A stretch of DNA of 64,000 nucleotides from assembly GCA_910579465.1 (NCBI GenBank), contig CAJTUB010000005.1:1-64000 (forward strand). Direction: 5' to 3'. A program made the translations under genes and the position numbers. The stretch is from an uncultured Lachnospiraceae bacterium. GTDB lineage: Bacteria; Bacillota; Clostridia; Lachnospirales; Lachnospiraceae. Position 1 is the first letter of the stretch. Each line of letters starts with the position of its first letter. Below, piece after piece: positions 53,135 through 60,773 of this stretch. Under the pieces are notes generated by a model. The model was not told the DNA's origin, made no database searches, and worked only from the letters and a program-made list of their open reading frames with translations.

Positions 53135-55795
53135 TTACTTTCTTAAAGATACACCAACATTTACTGTGTATGCTGCATACTCGCCAGCACCTACCTCATC
53201 ATAGAAGGTAATAGACTTAACGAATACATAGGTAGCATCATCAGCGGTGGAGTAATCTACAAAGTACGGAGCAGTTGCATTGTTGCCCTTCGTGTTCTTA
53301 ACTTCGAAGCAAGCACGGATAGAAGCCTGATCTACAACATCTACTCTATCCTTAACTCTTACTGCTGCAGAGTAGGAACCAGTATTGCAGGTTGCAACGC
53401 CAGTGGAGGACTGCTGCTGAACAAGTACCTTCGTCGTACCGGACAGGATGCACTTATAAAGCGTAAATGCATAGCTGCCTGCACCTAAGTCATACTTAAC
53501 TGCGGAACCGGATACTGCACCATTCGTAACTTCCTCAAGAGAACTGAAGTTAAGAGTTGCACCAGTACCAGTAGCTACTACCTTGTTCGTGATGTCGTTA
53601 CCATTCTGGGTAACCTTGAAGTAATAGCTGCCCGGAGTCGCATTAGCTACGTTAGCCGGGTATGCAGCAACTTCCTGCGTACCAACCTTGATACCGTTGT
53701 TCATTACATATGCGGTAAAGGTTACAGACTTCGCATTCCTAGAATCTACTGTTCTTGCTACATCACCAAAACCACCAGTGGTTTCAATGTTGATATAGTT
53801 GGTATTTACATTATCATTTGCCTTCTTAACCAATACAGAGAAGCTAACTTCCTTGGAGTTGTTTACCTTAGCCTTGTAGGTCAGCTGGATTGCATTGGAG
53901 GTACCAAGAGCAGCCTTTAAGATATCACCATCTAACTGAATCTTGTTCTGTCCATCAAGATAGGAAACACCTGCGATTACGCTGTTTGCTGCATCGTTTG
54001 TACCAGTAAAGGTAACGCTGTTTATCTCTACTGGCTTACCATACTGGTCATTAGCAGTAAGCTTAACAGTTTCAATCGTATAACCTGCGCTGGTACCAAC
54101 CGTCGTAAGAGCCTTATCTACAGTTACAGTAGAAAGCGCACGCGGAGCAGTTACAGTTATAGTTACAACACCAACCGGAGTCTTAACGGTATTGCCGTTG
54201 CCATCTAAGGTCTCAAGATTTACAATAACGTTAGCCACACCCTGCTTGAAAAGAAGCAGCTTCATGTCACTCTTATTAATTGCAAGAACATCCGGAGTAG
54301 TCTCCTCGAAGGTAACATTACCGATACCGATATCCTGTCCGTTAGCAGTAACCTCAACCGGGTCACCCTGAGACTTAGCAACCTTAACCTTTAAAGTTGT
54401 AACCTCGCCCATCGGAACGGAAAGAGTCTTGTCATTGCCCCAAGTGGTAACGGTTGCGTCGGTAACACCCTTTAAGGTAACCGGAGCAGCGTCTACACTG
54501 TGGAAATCAAACTTTGCGGTTACATTGCCAATCTGGATACCATTCTCAAATCTGCCGCTCTGGTACTCAGCAACAACCGTTGCGCTCAGACCGGACTTTA
54601 CAAACCAGATCTTGTTTCCTGCTACATAGTAGGAACCGTCGGTGGAGTAAGCCTCTGCATTGAACAGAACCGTCTCAGAACCAGTGGTTACATCTACGTT
54701 GTTTGCATCGTACAGCTTGTAGAAGAGGTCAGCCTCCTGTCCAGCCGTTACGAACGGAGAAACAGCATCTCTGTTAGAAGAAATCACCATGGATACCGGA
54801 ACACCTGCGGAAGCCGTCATGGTGTAATCATCAAAGCCGTTAGCCTTGATTACATAGTTTACGTTGTTCTGGAAATTGGAGAACAGCTCAACCGTTGCGC
54901 TGAGTCCGTTGTCTGCAAGCTTAACGCTCTTTACAACCTGCGGATACTCATAAACAGCAGAACCTGCCTCAACCAGTCTGATTACTTCGATATCATTCGT
55001 CGTAAGAGACTTAACCGGAGCACCGAAATTCATCGTGAACTTGGTCAGGGTATTCTGTGCAACCTCGAAGGAAGCATCAGAAAGAGTTACAGTAACCGGC
55101 TCGGAAGTAGCGGTCGGCTGGGAGTATTTACTGGACTGATAAGTATAGCAGTACAGCTTGTAATCACCAGCAACTGCTTCTTCAGTGAAAGTATACTGTC
55201 CGTTGGACTGGTTAATCTCTACGCCCTTGGACGGCTCAGCAACCCACTTTGTAAGGTCAGTTACATACTTGCCCTTGGAAGAGGACTTGTTACCATTCTC
55301 ATCAACTAAAGTTCTGTTAAGGTCAACTACATCGCCAACCTCTACAACCTGATCGTCGTACTGGGCAGCGTTGGAAATGATAACTTCCTTTGCATTAGCC
55401 TTAACGGTAACCTTTGCCTTAAGAGTAGTTGCGATCTCACCGGTAGCCTTATCGGTAATTACGCAGGAAATCGTAGCGGTACCAACACCTACAGCAGTCG
55501 TGATGCCGCCGGAAACAACCGTAGCAACCTTTGCATCGCTGGAAGTCCACTTATAACCGTAATCCTTCCAGTCACTCGGCTTGTTCTTTAAATTGAAGTC
55601 ATACGTCTGAACATTGCCGTATAATCCACCGCCAACAACGCCCTTGTCATTAACGCCCTTGTTTACGTAAAGCGTCTGCTCGGTTCTGTTGAGGGTGAAG
55701 TCGTCAGCAGCCTTTGCCTGAGCAGCCGGAGTTACAACAGTAACAACCATAGCAGCAGCCAGGGCAAATGCAAGCTTCTTAGAGAAACTTCTCAT
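53135..55795 (-). CDS. S-layer-like secreted protein with Big domains (expressed copy)
   Basis: An 886-residue exported protein. The signal peptide ends near AQAKA (about 29). Residues about 33-135 form a Big2-like domain (FTLNRTEQTLYVNKG, YKWTSSDAKVATVVSGGITT), followed by further Ig-like strands. The constant part ends at residue 218; from Tyr219 (TAT CAG TCC AGT) the sequence is shared with two silent cassettes. The variable 668 residues are rich in Thr, Val, Ala and Asn, nearly Cys-free, and read as several Ig-like units. AAGGAGG precedes the ATG, a strong promoter and a leader of about 125 nt lie upstream, and codon bias is strong, all as in abundant surface-layer proteins. No sortase motif or SLH domain is seen. 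Confidence 0.88.
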   Translation of the reverse strand: MRSFSKKLAFALAAAMVVTVVTPAAQAKAADDFTLNRTEQTLYVNKGVNDKGVVGGGLYGNVQTYDFNLKNKPSDWKDYGYKWTSSDAKVATVVSGGITTAVGVGTATISCVITDKATGEIATTLKAKVTVKANAKEVIISNAAQYDDQVVEVGDVVDLNRTLVDENGNKSSSKGKYVTDLTKWVAEPSKGVEINQSNGQYTFTEEAVAGDYKLYCYTYQSSKYSQPTATSEPVTVTLSDASFEVAQNTLTKFTMNFGAPVKSLTTNDIEVIRLVEAGSAVYEYPQVVKSVKLADNGLSATVELFSNFQNNVNYVIKANGFDDYTMTASAGVPVSMVISSNRDAVSPFVTAGQEADLFYKLYDANNVDVTTGSETVLFNAEAYSTDGSYYVAGNKIWFVKSGLSATVVAEYQSGRFENGIQIGNVTAKFDFHSVDAAPVTLKGVTDATVTTWGNDKTLSVPMGEVTTLKVKVAKSQGDPVEVTANGQDIGIGNVTFEETTPDVLAINKSDMKLLLFKQGVANVIVNLETLDGNGNTVKTPVGVVTITVTAPRALSTVTVDKALTTVGTSAGYTIETVKLTANDQYGKPVEINSVTFTGTNDAANSVIAGVSYLDGQNKIQLDGDILKAALGTSNAIQLTYKAKVNNSKEVSFSVLVKKANDNVNTNYINIETTGGFGDVARTVDSRNAKSVTFTAYVMNNGIKVGTQEVAAYPANVANATPGSYYFKVTQNGNDITNKVVATGTGATLNFSSLEEVTNGAVSGSAVKYDLGAGSYAFTLYKCILSGTTKVLVQQQSSTGVATCNTGSYSAAVRVKDRVDVVDQASIRACFEVKNTKGNNATAPYFVDYSTADDATYVFVKSITFYDEVGAGEYAAYTVNVGVSLRK
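55128..55139 (-). repeat. Recombination core site in the expressed gene
   Basis: TCAGTCCAGTAA on the minus strand at the junction between the constant N-terminal part and the variable part, with flanks CTTA on the left and ATA on the right in gene direction. Confidence 0.65.
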
Positions 55796-55921
55796 CTTTT
55801 ATCTTCCTCCTTAAAATAATATGGTGTGTCATATCCCGCTCCAAAAGCCACCCGGAATCTCCCCGGCTACTGGGTAGAAACTCTGTAACTCCTATCGCAA
55901 AGACATAACCGTTCCAATAAC
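55796..55921 (-). promoter_or_regulatory. Long structured 5' leader of the S-layer-like gene
   Basis: The predicted transcript has about 125 nt before the ATG. It contains several GC-rich pairings in an otherwise AT-rich stretch, such as CTAC/GTAG, CCGG/CCGG and ACCC/GGGT (about 55840-55875). Such leaders often stabilise mRNAs of abundant surface proteins. No riboswitch class was recognised. Confidence 0.45.
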
Positions 55922-55927
55922 AAGATG

Positions 55928-55956
55928 ATTATAACAACAAACGTCCCAAAGGTCAA
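55928..55956 (-). promoter_or_regulatory. Strong promoter of the S-layer-like gene
   Basis: TTGACC (55951-55956) and TATAAT (55928-55933) on the minus strand with a 17-base spacer. It is the only good promoter facing any of the three antigen copies. Confidence 0.85.
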
Positions 55957-56382
55957 GTACTTTCATTTATCTTTTTCAACATAAACTTCTTGTCCCTGGC
56001 CTCCCCCGTAGCTGCTACATCCGGTATTGGAAGTTGAGAGTTAATGCAAATGTAGTTACACAACCACAGCAGTTCCATTCTCAGATATCGCAATATCTAA
56101 TTTAGGATGTGACACGCGGCTTCCAAGATTCCTGTCTGCGTGTGCCTTGTACATTCGCCTGAGCCTATAATGCACTTTCTTTGTGTCAATTTTATGTCAC
56201 GCATTTGTCATATTTGGTTTTTTTTATGCTTTTTTTTCGTTTTTTTGCACAAGAAGCTGTATTTTGCATTATCTCTGAACGGGTACAGGCATCCTGCGAA
56301 GCATTACGGTCCTCATAGAAATTCACCCCGGCACTTCGCTGCAGCGCGGGACTTTTTATGAAACTTCCCAGGAAACCAAAAA
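55957..56382. other. Gene-free stretch upstream of the antigen promoter
   Basis: No convincing gene is found in these 426 bases. The right half has long T runs on the plus strand (56215-56250). A short frame at 56140-56361 has no ribosome site and an unnatural composition. A 6-bp inverted repeat ACACGC/GCGTGT lies near 56112-56144. Confidence 0.4.
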
Positions 56383-56415
56383 CCGCCCGGACAGGAGCAG
56401 CCCCTGTCCGGGCGG
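56383..56415 (-). terminator. Terminator of thrC
   Basis: A perfect 13-bp stem CCGCCCGGACAGG / CCTGTCCGGGCGG followed on the minus strand by TTTTTGG, 29 bases after the thrC stop. Confidence 0.9.
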
Positions 56416-56444
56416 AATATCGGCAGAAAATTTTGTTTTATCCT

Positions 56445-57932
56445 TTACAATCCGAGGAACCGCTCTACCTCTTCCTGCATCTTATCCGTTTCACAGACGG
56501 TATGATGCAGAACCGGCGCGGTGCGGATTTCTTCGATGGCAGCCGGCACCTTTACGCCCGCAATGCGGGAAAGCTCGTCTACCAGCTCAAAATCAGACCA
56601 GGTTTCATACTTTGCATCAATCGCTCCCATAACGCTTCTTGTAAACTTGTACGGGCTCGCGGTAGACACAATGACGGTTGCTGTCGTATCCCCGGCCACG
56701 GCACGGTAGCTGTTATATACATGGGATGCTACGGCAGTATGCGTGTCCATAACATAGCCTGTCTTTTCGTACAGTGCACGGATTGCCTCTGCTGTCTGTG
56801 CCTCGGTTGCAAAGCCACCGGCAAAATCTGCAAGACGCCCCTTCATTTCCTCCGTAATAGTATAGCTTCCGGTCGTCTTTAAAGACTCCATCAGCTCCGC
56901 GGTCTTCTTTGCATCACATCCTGCAATCATATAAATCAGACGCTCCAGATTACTGGAAATCAGGATGTCCATGGACGGGGAGGACGTCAGCACAAACTCA
57001 CGGTTTCTGTCATAGGTACCCGTCTGGAAGAAGTCATACAGCACCTTATTGTCATTGGATGCGCAAATCAGCTTACCGATTGGCGTTCCCATAAGCTTTG
57101 CATAATATGCCGCCAGAATATTTCCGAAATTGCCGGTCGGTACGGTGACGTTCATCACCTCTCCTGCTTTCAGCGTACCGTCCGCCAGAAGACGGGTATA
57201 CGCATACACATAATAAACAACCTGCGGCACCAGTCTTCCGATGTTGATGGAATTAGCGGAGGAGAAGCAAAAACCTGCCTTCGCCATGCGCTCCCGTAAC
57301 TCCGTATTGCCAAACATCTGCTTTACACCGGTCTGCGCATCGTCAAAATTCCCGGTAATGCCGATTACATGCGTATTTGCACCCTTCTGGGTTACCATCT
57401 GCTTCTCCTGGATGCGGCTTACACCGTTCTTCGGATAAAACACGATAATGCGGGTCCCCGGCACATCGGCAAATCCTGCGAGCGCTGCCTTTCCGGTATC
57501 TCCGGAGGTCGCCGTCAGAATAACAATCTCGCCCTCGTTCCGGTTCTTCTTTGCTGCCGTTGTCAGAAGATGCGGCAGAATCGAAAGTGCCATATCTTTA
57601 AATGCAATCGTTGCCCCGTGAAAGAGCTCCAGATAGCAGGCGCCGTCTGCCTTCTTCATCGGTGCGATTTCCTTTACGTCAAACTTTTCATCATATGCGC
57701 TCTGAATACAGTGCTTTAACTCTTCTTCCGTATAATCAGTAAGAAACAGCTTCATTACCTCATATGCTACTTCCTGGTAGGACATCTTTGCAAGCGCAGC
57801 CAGACTTACATCCAGCTTCGGAATCTCCGTCGGTACAAACAAGCCCCCGTCCTTTGCCAGACCCTGCAATACCGCCTGGGAAGCCGTTACGGTTTCATTT
57901 TCGTTTCTTGTGCTTTTATAACGAATTTCCAT
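56445..57932 (-). CDS. thrC: Threonine synthase
   Basis: A 495-residue PLP enzyme that converts O-phosphohomoserine to threonine. The N-terminus MEIRYKSTRNENETVTASQA, the cofactor Lys in GATIAFKDMALSILP, TATSGDTGKAAL and VTVPTGNFGNILAAYYAKLMG identify the family's longer, bacterial class. The ATG at 57932 follows AGGAGG by four bases; an upstream ATG at 57977 lies before the ribosome site. It appears monocistronic. Confidence 0.95.
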   Translation of the reverse strand: MEIRYKSTRNENETVTASQAVLQGLAKDGGLFVPTEIPKLDVSLAALAKMSYQEVAYEVMKLFLTDYTEEELKHCIQSAYDEKFDVKEIAPMKKADGACYLELFHGATIAFKDMALSILPHLLTTAAKKNRNEGEIVILTATSGDTGKAALAGFADVPGTRIIVFYPKNGVSRIQEKQMVTQKGANTHVIGITGNFDDAQTGVKQMFGNTELRERMAKAGFCFSSANSINIGRLVPQVVYYVYAYTRLLADGTLKAGEVMNVTVPTGNFGNILAAYYAKLMGTPIGKLICASNDNKVLYDFFQTGTYDRNREFVLTSSPSMDILISSNLERLIYMIAGCDAKKTAELMESLKTTGSYTITEEMKGRLADFAGGFATEAQTAEAIRALYEKTGYVMDTHTAVASHVYNSYRAVAGDTTATVIVSTASPYKFTRSVMGAIDAKYETWSDFELVDELSRIAGVKVPAAIEEIRTAPVLHHTVCETDKMQEEVERFLGL

Positions 57933-58004
57933 CGTTCCTCCTAATCCTGCCCCCTTTGCACGATGCATCCGGGGCAACGGTACTTTACCGCTTTTCCTCC
58001 GCTC

Positions 58005-58033
58005 ATTGTAGCATATCCGGCACAGTGTTGCAA
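58005..58033 (-). promoter_or_regulatory. Promoter of thrC
   Basis: TTGCAA (58028-58033) and an extended -10 TGCTACAAT (ending 58005) on the minus strand with a 17-base spacer, about 75 bases before the start codon. No T-box element is visible in the short leader. Confidence 0.7.
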
Positions 58034-58049
58034 GAAAAATAAAAAAATT

Positions 58050-58868
58050 CTATTCCTTCTCCGTGAAAAACTCGTGTACGCCATGCCGGAACAAATACTT
58101 TAAGGACGTATCAAACCAACGCATTGCCTTTTTCTCCGCCATGCTTCTCGCCGCAAAATACAGCGCACCGCGCGACTCATCCTCACCGGCAAGCACACGC
58201 TCTACTGCCTCTATGGTCTTTTCCGACACCTTGACCGTCCAATAGCGGCCGTCCTTTATCGGGGAAAACTGGTAGGTTACACCGTTATTCTGAAAGACAA
58301 CCTCTGTAATGCTGTCCGGAAAATGCTCGGATACGACACGGTTCAAAATAACATTTGCTACCAGCATCCGTCCTTCTACATCCTCGCAGGTCGCTTCCGC
58401 TTCCACAATACGGAGAAGCACCTCCTTGTCCTCTTCCGTAATCAACAGCGGAGTGTCTCCCGCATATGCCTTAATCATCCCACCCCAGACAGAACCTGCA
58501 GGCGACGCCATCAGCTCCAAGGTTTCCTGTTCCAGGGTTTCCATTGCATTCTGGGCAAGTGCATGGGTCGAGACCACATTATACACTTCCTCTGCCACCT
58601 TCAGGTTCTTTCCGACAATCTTACATGCCGCTGCTTTCAAAAGACTTCCGGACGGCTGTTCCCCAAAAGGCTGGTTCCAATGTGCAAGCTGGAAATCCAC
58701 TGTATTATTCTTTTCTTCGGTTTTGCTCTCTTTTTCTGTACTTTTTGCAGCAAGCGCCTGTCTGCCGGTCGTCAGTCTGCCGAAACCGGCTCCTGCCACC
58801 GTTACAAATGCTAAAAGCACCAGCGCTGCTGTTCTTACCTTGCGTAAAAAGACTTTTCCATCTTCCAT
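58050..58868 (-). CDS. SleB-type cell wall hydrolase
   Basis: A 272-residue exported protein with an N-terminal helix (about 12-32) and a Ser/Lys/Glu-rich linker. The hydrolase domain (about 148-268) has LLRIVEAEATCEDVEGRMLV, ANVILNRVVSEHFP, GVTYQFSPI and ALYFAARSMA, with the catalytic Glu in VEAEA. Such enzymes act as lytic transglycosylases on spore cortex or vegetative wall. It has its own promoter. Confidence 0.88.
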   Translation of the reverse strand: MEDGKVFLRKVRTAALVLLAFVTVAGAGFGRLTTGRQALAAKSTEKESKTEEKNNTVDFQLAHWNQPFGEQPSGSLLKAAACKIVGKNLKVAEEVYNVVSTHALAQNAMETLEQETLELMASPAGSVWGGMIKAYAGDTPLLITEEDKEVLLRIVEAEATCEDVEGRMLVANVILNRVVSEHFPDSITEVVFQNNGVTYQFSPIKDGRYWTVKVSEKTIEAVERVLAGEDESRGALYFAARSMAEKKAMRWFDTSLKYLFRHGVHEFFTEKE

Positions 58869-58973
58869 ACAAAGCTCCTGTTCTTAAATGAGTGAATCAA
58901 TCACTGACGGTTCCGGGAAACTCTTTTACTTTATAAGGTAAAAATGGAAATCCCCGGAAAGGTTTCGGGCTTG

Positions 58974-59002
58974 ATTTTATCATCCTTGTCTTTCGCTGTC
59001 AA
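58974..59002 (-). promoter_or_regulatory. Promoter of the SleB-type gene
   Basis: TTGACA (58997-59002) and TAAAAT (58974-58979) on the minus strand with a 17-base spacer; the leader is about 100 nt. Confidence 0.75.
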
Positions 59003-59171
59003 CGTGTTTTCGGCTTTTTCGTTAATTTTGCCAGTGGCGTTTATACATTTTTTTACAATTTATACTAATTATTGTATAATTTGCACCATTTTTCCTCTTT
59101 GTTTTTGTATGTTTTATCCAAGAACAGGACTTTTCTTTTTTCTATTCTTATACTGTCGTACTTGCTTTTGC

Positions 59172-59200
59172 TTGCCTTCTTCCACAAAAAGCGCTATACT
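59172..59200 (+). promoter_or_regulatory. Promoter of the AP2-like gene
   Basis: TTGCCT (59172-59177) and TATACT (59195-59200) with a 17-base spacer, about 45 bases before the ATG. Confidence 0.65.
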
Positions 59201-59245
59201 GATAGGAGTAGAATAGATGACAATGCACAAGTGAGGAGGTTCTTT

Positions 59246-60058
59246 ATGACCGCAGGTGTCTACGAAACAACAAAAAAAGACGGAACCCCCTGTTTCCGTG
59301 CTTCTTTCACATATAAAGGAAAGCATATCAGTCTCGGAAGCTTTCCGACAAGGGACGGCGCCTACCGTGCCTACCTGACTGCCACACTTTTACTCCGCTC
59401 ACCGGAGGGACATCTTCTTTCCGTAAAGGACTATGCCGCCGTAGGGCGGCCGCTTTCCTATGAAAAATGGATTATTCTCCTGAACTTCCGGGACAACGGC
59501 ATTTACTTTAAAACGCCGATTTATCTCTACCGCCGCTATTTTGTCTATTATTATAATGAAGAAACGCAGTTGAAATTTGACGCCGATGACCTGTTTTATT
59601 ATTCCAACCATAAGATCATGAAGCGCGGCGGACATTTCTTTGTAGCGGATTACGGCATGCAGGTTACGCTTACCTCCCGCTACGGCATCAAGAGCTACGC
59701 CGTGGAGGGCAGGGATTTCCGCTTTATTAACGGCGATTCCACCGACTTCCGCTATGGCAACATCGAATTAATCAACCGCTACTTCGGCGTAAGCCGCGAA
59801 ACAAAAAAGGGCAGGACCTGTTACCTTGCCAAAATCCACATCAACGGCGACTATATTATAGGAAGATATCCGACCGAAGCGGATGCTGCTGCTGCATACA
59901 ACCGCGCTGCCGATTTACTGAATGCATGGGGATTGAAAAAAAACTTCCCCAGAAACTATATTGAAGGAATCTCCGGAGAAGAATATCAGAAGCTATACAC
60001 AAATGTGGCTGTTTCACCAAAACTGAAAGACGCCATAACGGCGTCTGACAGCAGATAA
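59246..60058 (+). CDS. Protein with two AP2-like DNA-binding domains
   Basis: A 270-residue protein. Residues about 3-50 (GVYETTKKDGTPCFRASFTY, GSFPTRDGAYRAY) and about 198-245 (FGVSRETKKGRTCYLAKIHI, GRYPTEADAAAAYNRAADLL) are two AP2-like modules. Between them, FINGDSTDFRYGNIELIN resembles the end of an HNH homing-endonuclease domain, but the His-Asn-His residues are not evident. It may be a domesticated homing endonuclease turned DNA-binding protein. The ATG at 59246 follows GAGGAGG; the frame extends to 59072 without a ribosome site. Confidence 0.75.
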   Translation: MTAGVYETTKKDGTPCFRASFTYKGKHISLGSFPTRDGAYRAYLTATLLLRSPEGHLLSVKDYAAVGRPLSYEKWIILLNFRDNGIYFKTPIYLYRRYFVYYYNEETQLKFDADDLFYYSNHKIMKRGGHFFVADYGMQVTLTSRYGIKSYAVEGRDFRFINGDSTDFRYGNIELINRYFGVSRETKKGRTCYLAKIHINGDYIIGRYPTEADAAAAYNRAADLLNAWGLKKNFPRNYIEGISGEEYQKLYTNVAVSPKLKDAITASDSR

Positions 60059-60107
60059 ACAGTAGGTTCTTACAAAAACAGATTTTCATAAAATTCTTAT
60101 AAAAATT

Positions 60108-60458
60108 GAGCAGCACTATAAGCCGGGTTCTGTATCCGATGATCATCTATCTTGACTGTACGTCACCGTACAGCTCCTCTGCACCTTGCGGTGCAAAACG
60201 CGACTTACCCGGAAGCACGACGGGCCGCCGTATCGCTTCCTGTTCAGTCTTGCTCCGAGTGGGGTTTACACAGCCTTCTGCGTTACCGCAGAAGCGGTGG
60301 TCTCTTACACCGCCATTCCACCCTTACCGGCAAAAACCGGCGGTTTCTTTTCTGTTGCACTGGCCTTCGGGTCGCCCCGACCGGACGTTATCCGGCACCC
60401 TGCCCTGTGGAGCCCGGACTTTCCTCACCCTAAACGGGCGCGATCATCTGTGCTGCTC
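60108..60458 (-). ncRNA. rnpB: RNase P RNA (type A)
   Basis: On the minus strand the 5' part contains GAGGAAAGTCCGGGCTCC, with GAAGGCCAGTGCAACAGAAA further on, and the 3' end has ACAGAACCCGGCTTATAG, all hallmarks of bacterial RNase P RNA. The terminal P1 helix pairs GAGCAGCAC with GTGCTGCTC. The length of about 351 nt fits. Ends are estimated from the P1 helix. Confidence 0.97.
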
Positions 60459-60464
60459 TGTTCT

Positions 60465-60493
60465 ATCCTAACACAATTCGTTTTATCTGTAAA
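60465..60493 (-). promoter_or_regulatory. Promoter of rnpB
   Basis: TTTACA (60488-60493) and TAGGAT (60465-60470) on the minus strand with a 17-base spacer place transcription start close to 60458. Confidence 0.7.
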
Positions 60494-60504
60494 GGCTTGA
60501 CTTT

Positions 60505-60760
60505 CTTGAGTTTTCGCATTTTACATATCATGTTATGTCCCGGTCGTCGCCTGTTATCCTGATTTTGCAAGCGCGAACGCTCCACCGGACTTCCTCTAAG
60601 AGCTGTTAAGCCGCTCGGTGGCGTCCTCGCGCCTAAACATCTCTAAGAGGTGATTACGGTTCCGCTAAAAACCGCGGTCCGTCGGACAAATGCAAAATCA
60701 GAACAATAGGCGGCGACCGGGACGTGTCAAGGCTTATGCAAAAAATGCGGAAACTCAAGT
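60505..60760. repeat. Long imperfect inverted repeat element
   Basis: Arms of about 65 bases face each other across about 115 bases. Each arm starts with TTGAGTTT(T/C)CGCATTTT and includes GTCCCGGTCG-CGCCT and CTGATTTTGCA; differences within the best 33 bases are four transitions. The middle forms further stems, for example GCGCGAACGC with its partner near 60621-60632 and CCTCTAAGAG/CTCTAAGAGG. No gene fits. It may be a MITE-like repeat or a structured RNA. Confidence 0.6.
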
Positions 60761-60773
60761 TGACTTTTGATTC

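Noticed and set aside
47546..55795. Prophage or integrative element around the recombinase
   Set aside because: No phage structural, replication, excisionase or conjugation genes are present, and the neighbours are surface-protein copies and housekeeping genes.
55840..55880. Purine riboswitch in the S-layer-like leader
   Set aside because: The string AGTTTCTACC matches one conserved purine-riboswitch segment, but the other conserved loops and the closing stem are missing and the gene has no purine link.
56140..56361. 73-residue plus-strand reading frame
   Set aside because: It has no ribosome site and an unusual Phe/His/Cys-rich composition, and it lies over T runs in a regulatory gap.
60500..60770. 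CRISPR array
   Set aside because: The repeats are one inverted pair with internal stems, not regularly spaced direct repeats. No cas gene is in the window.
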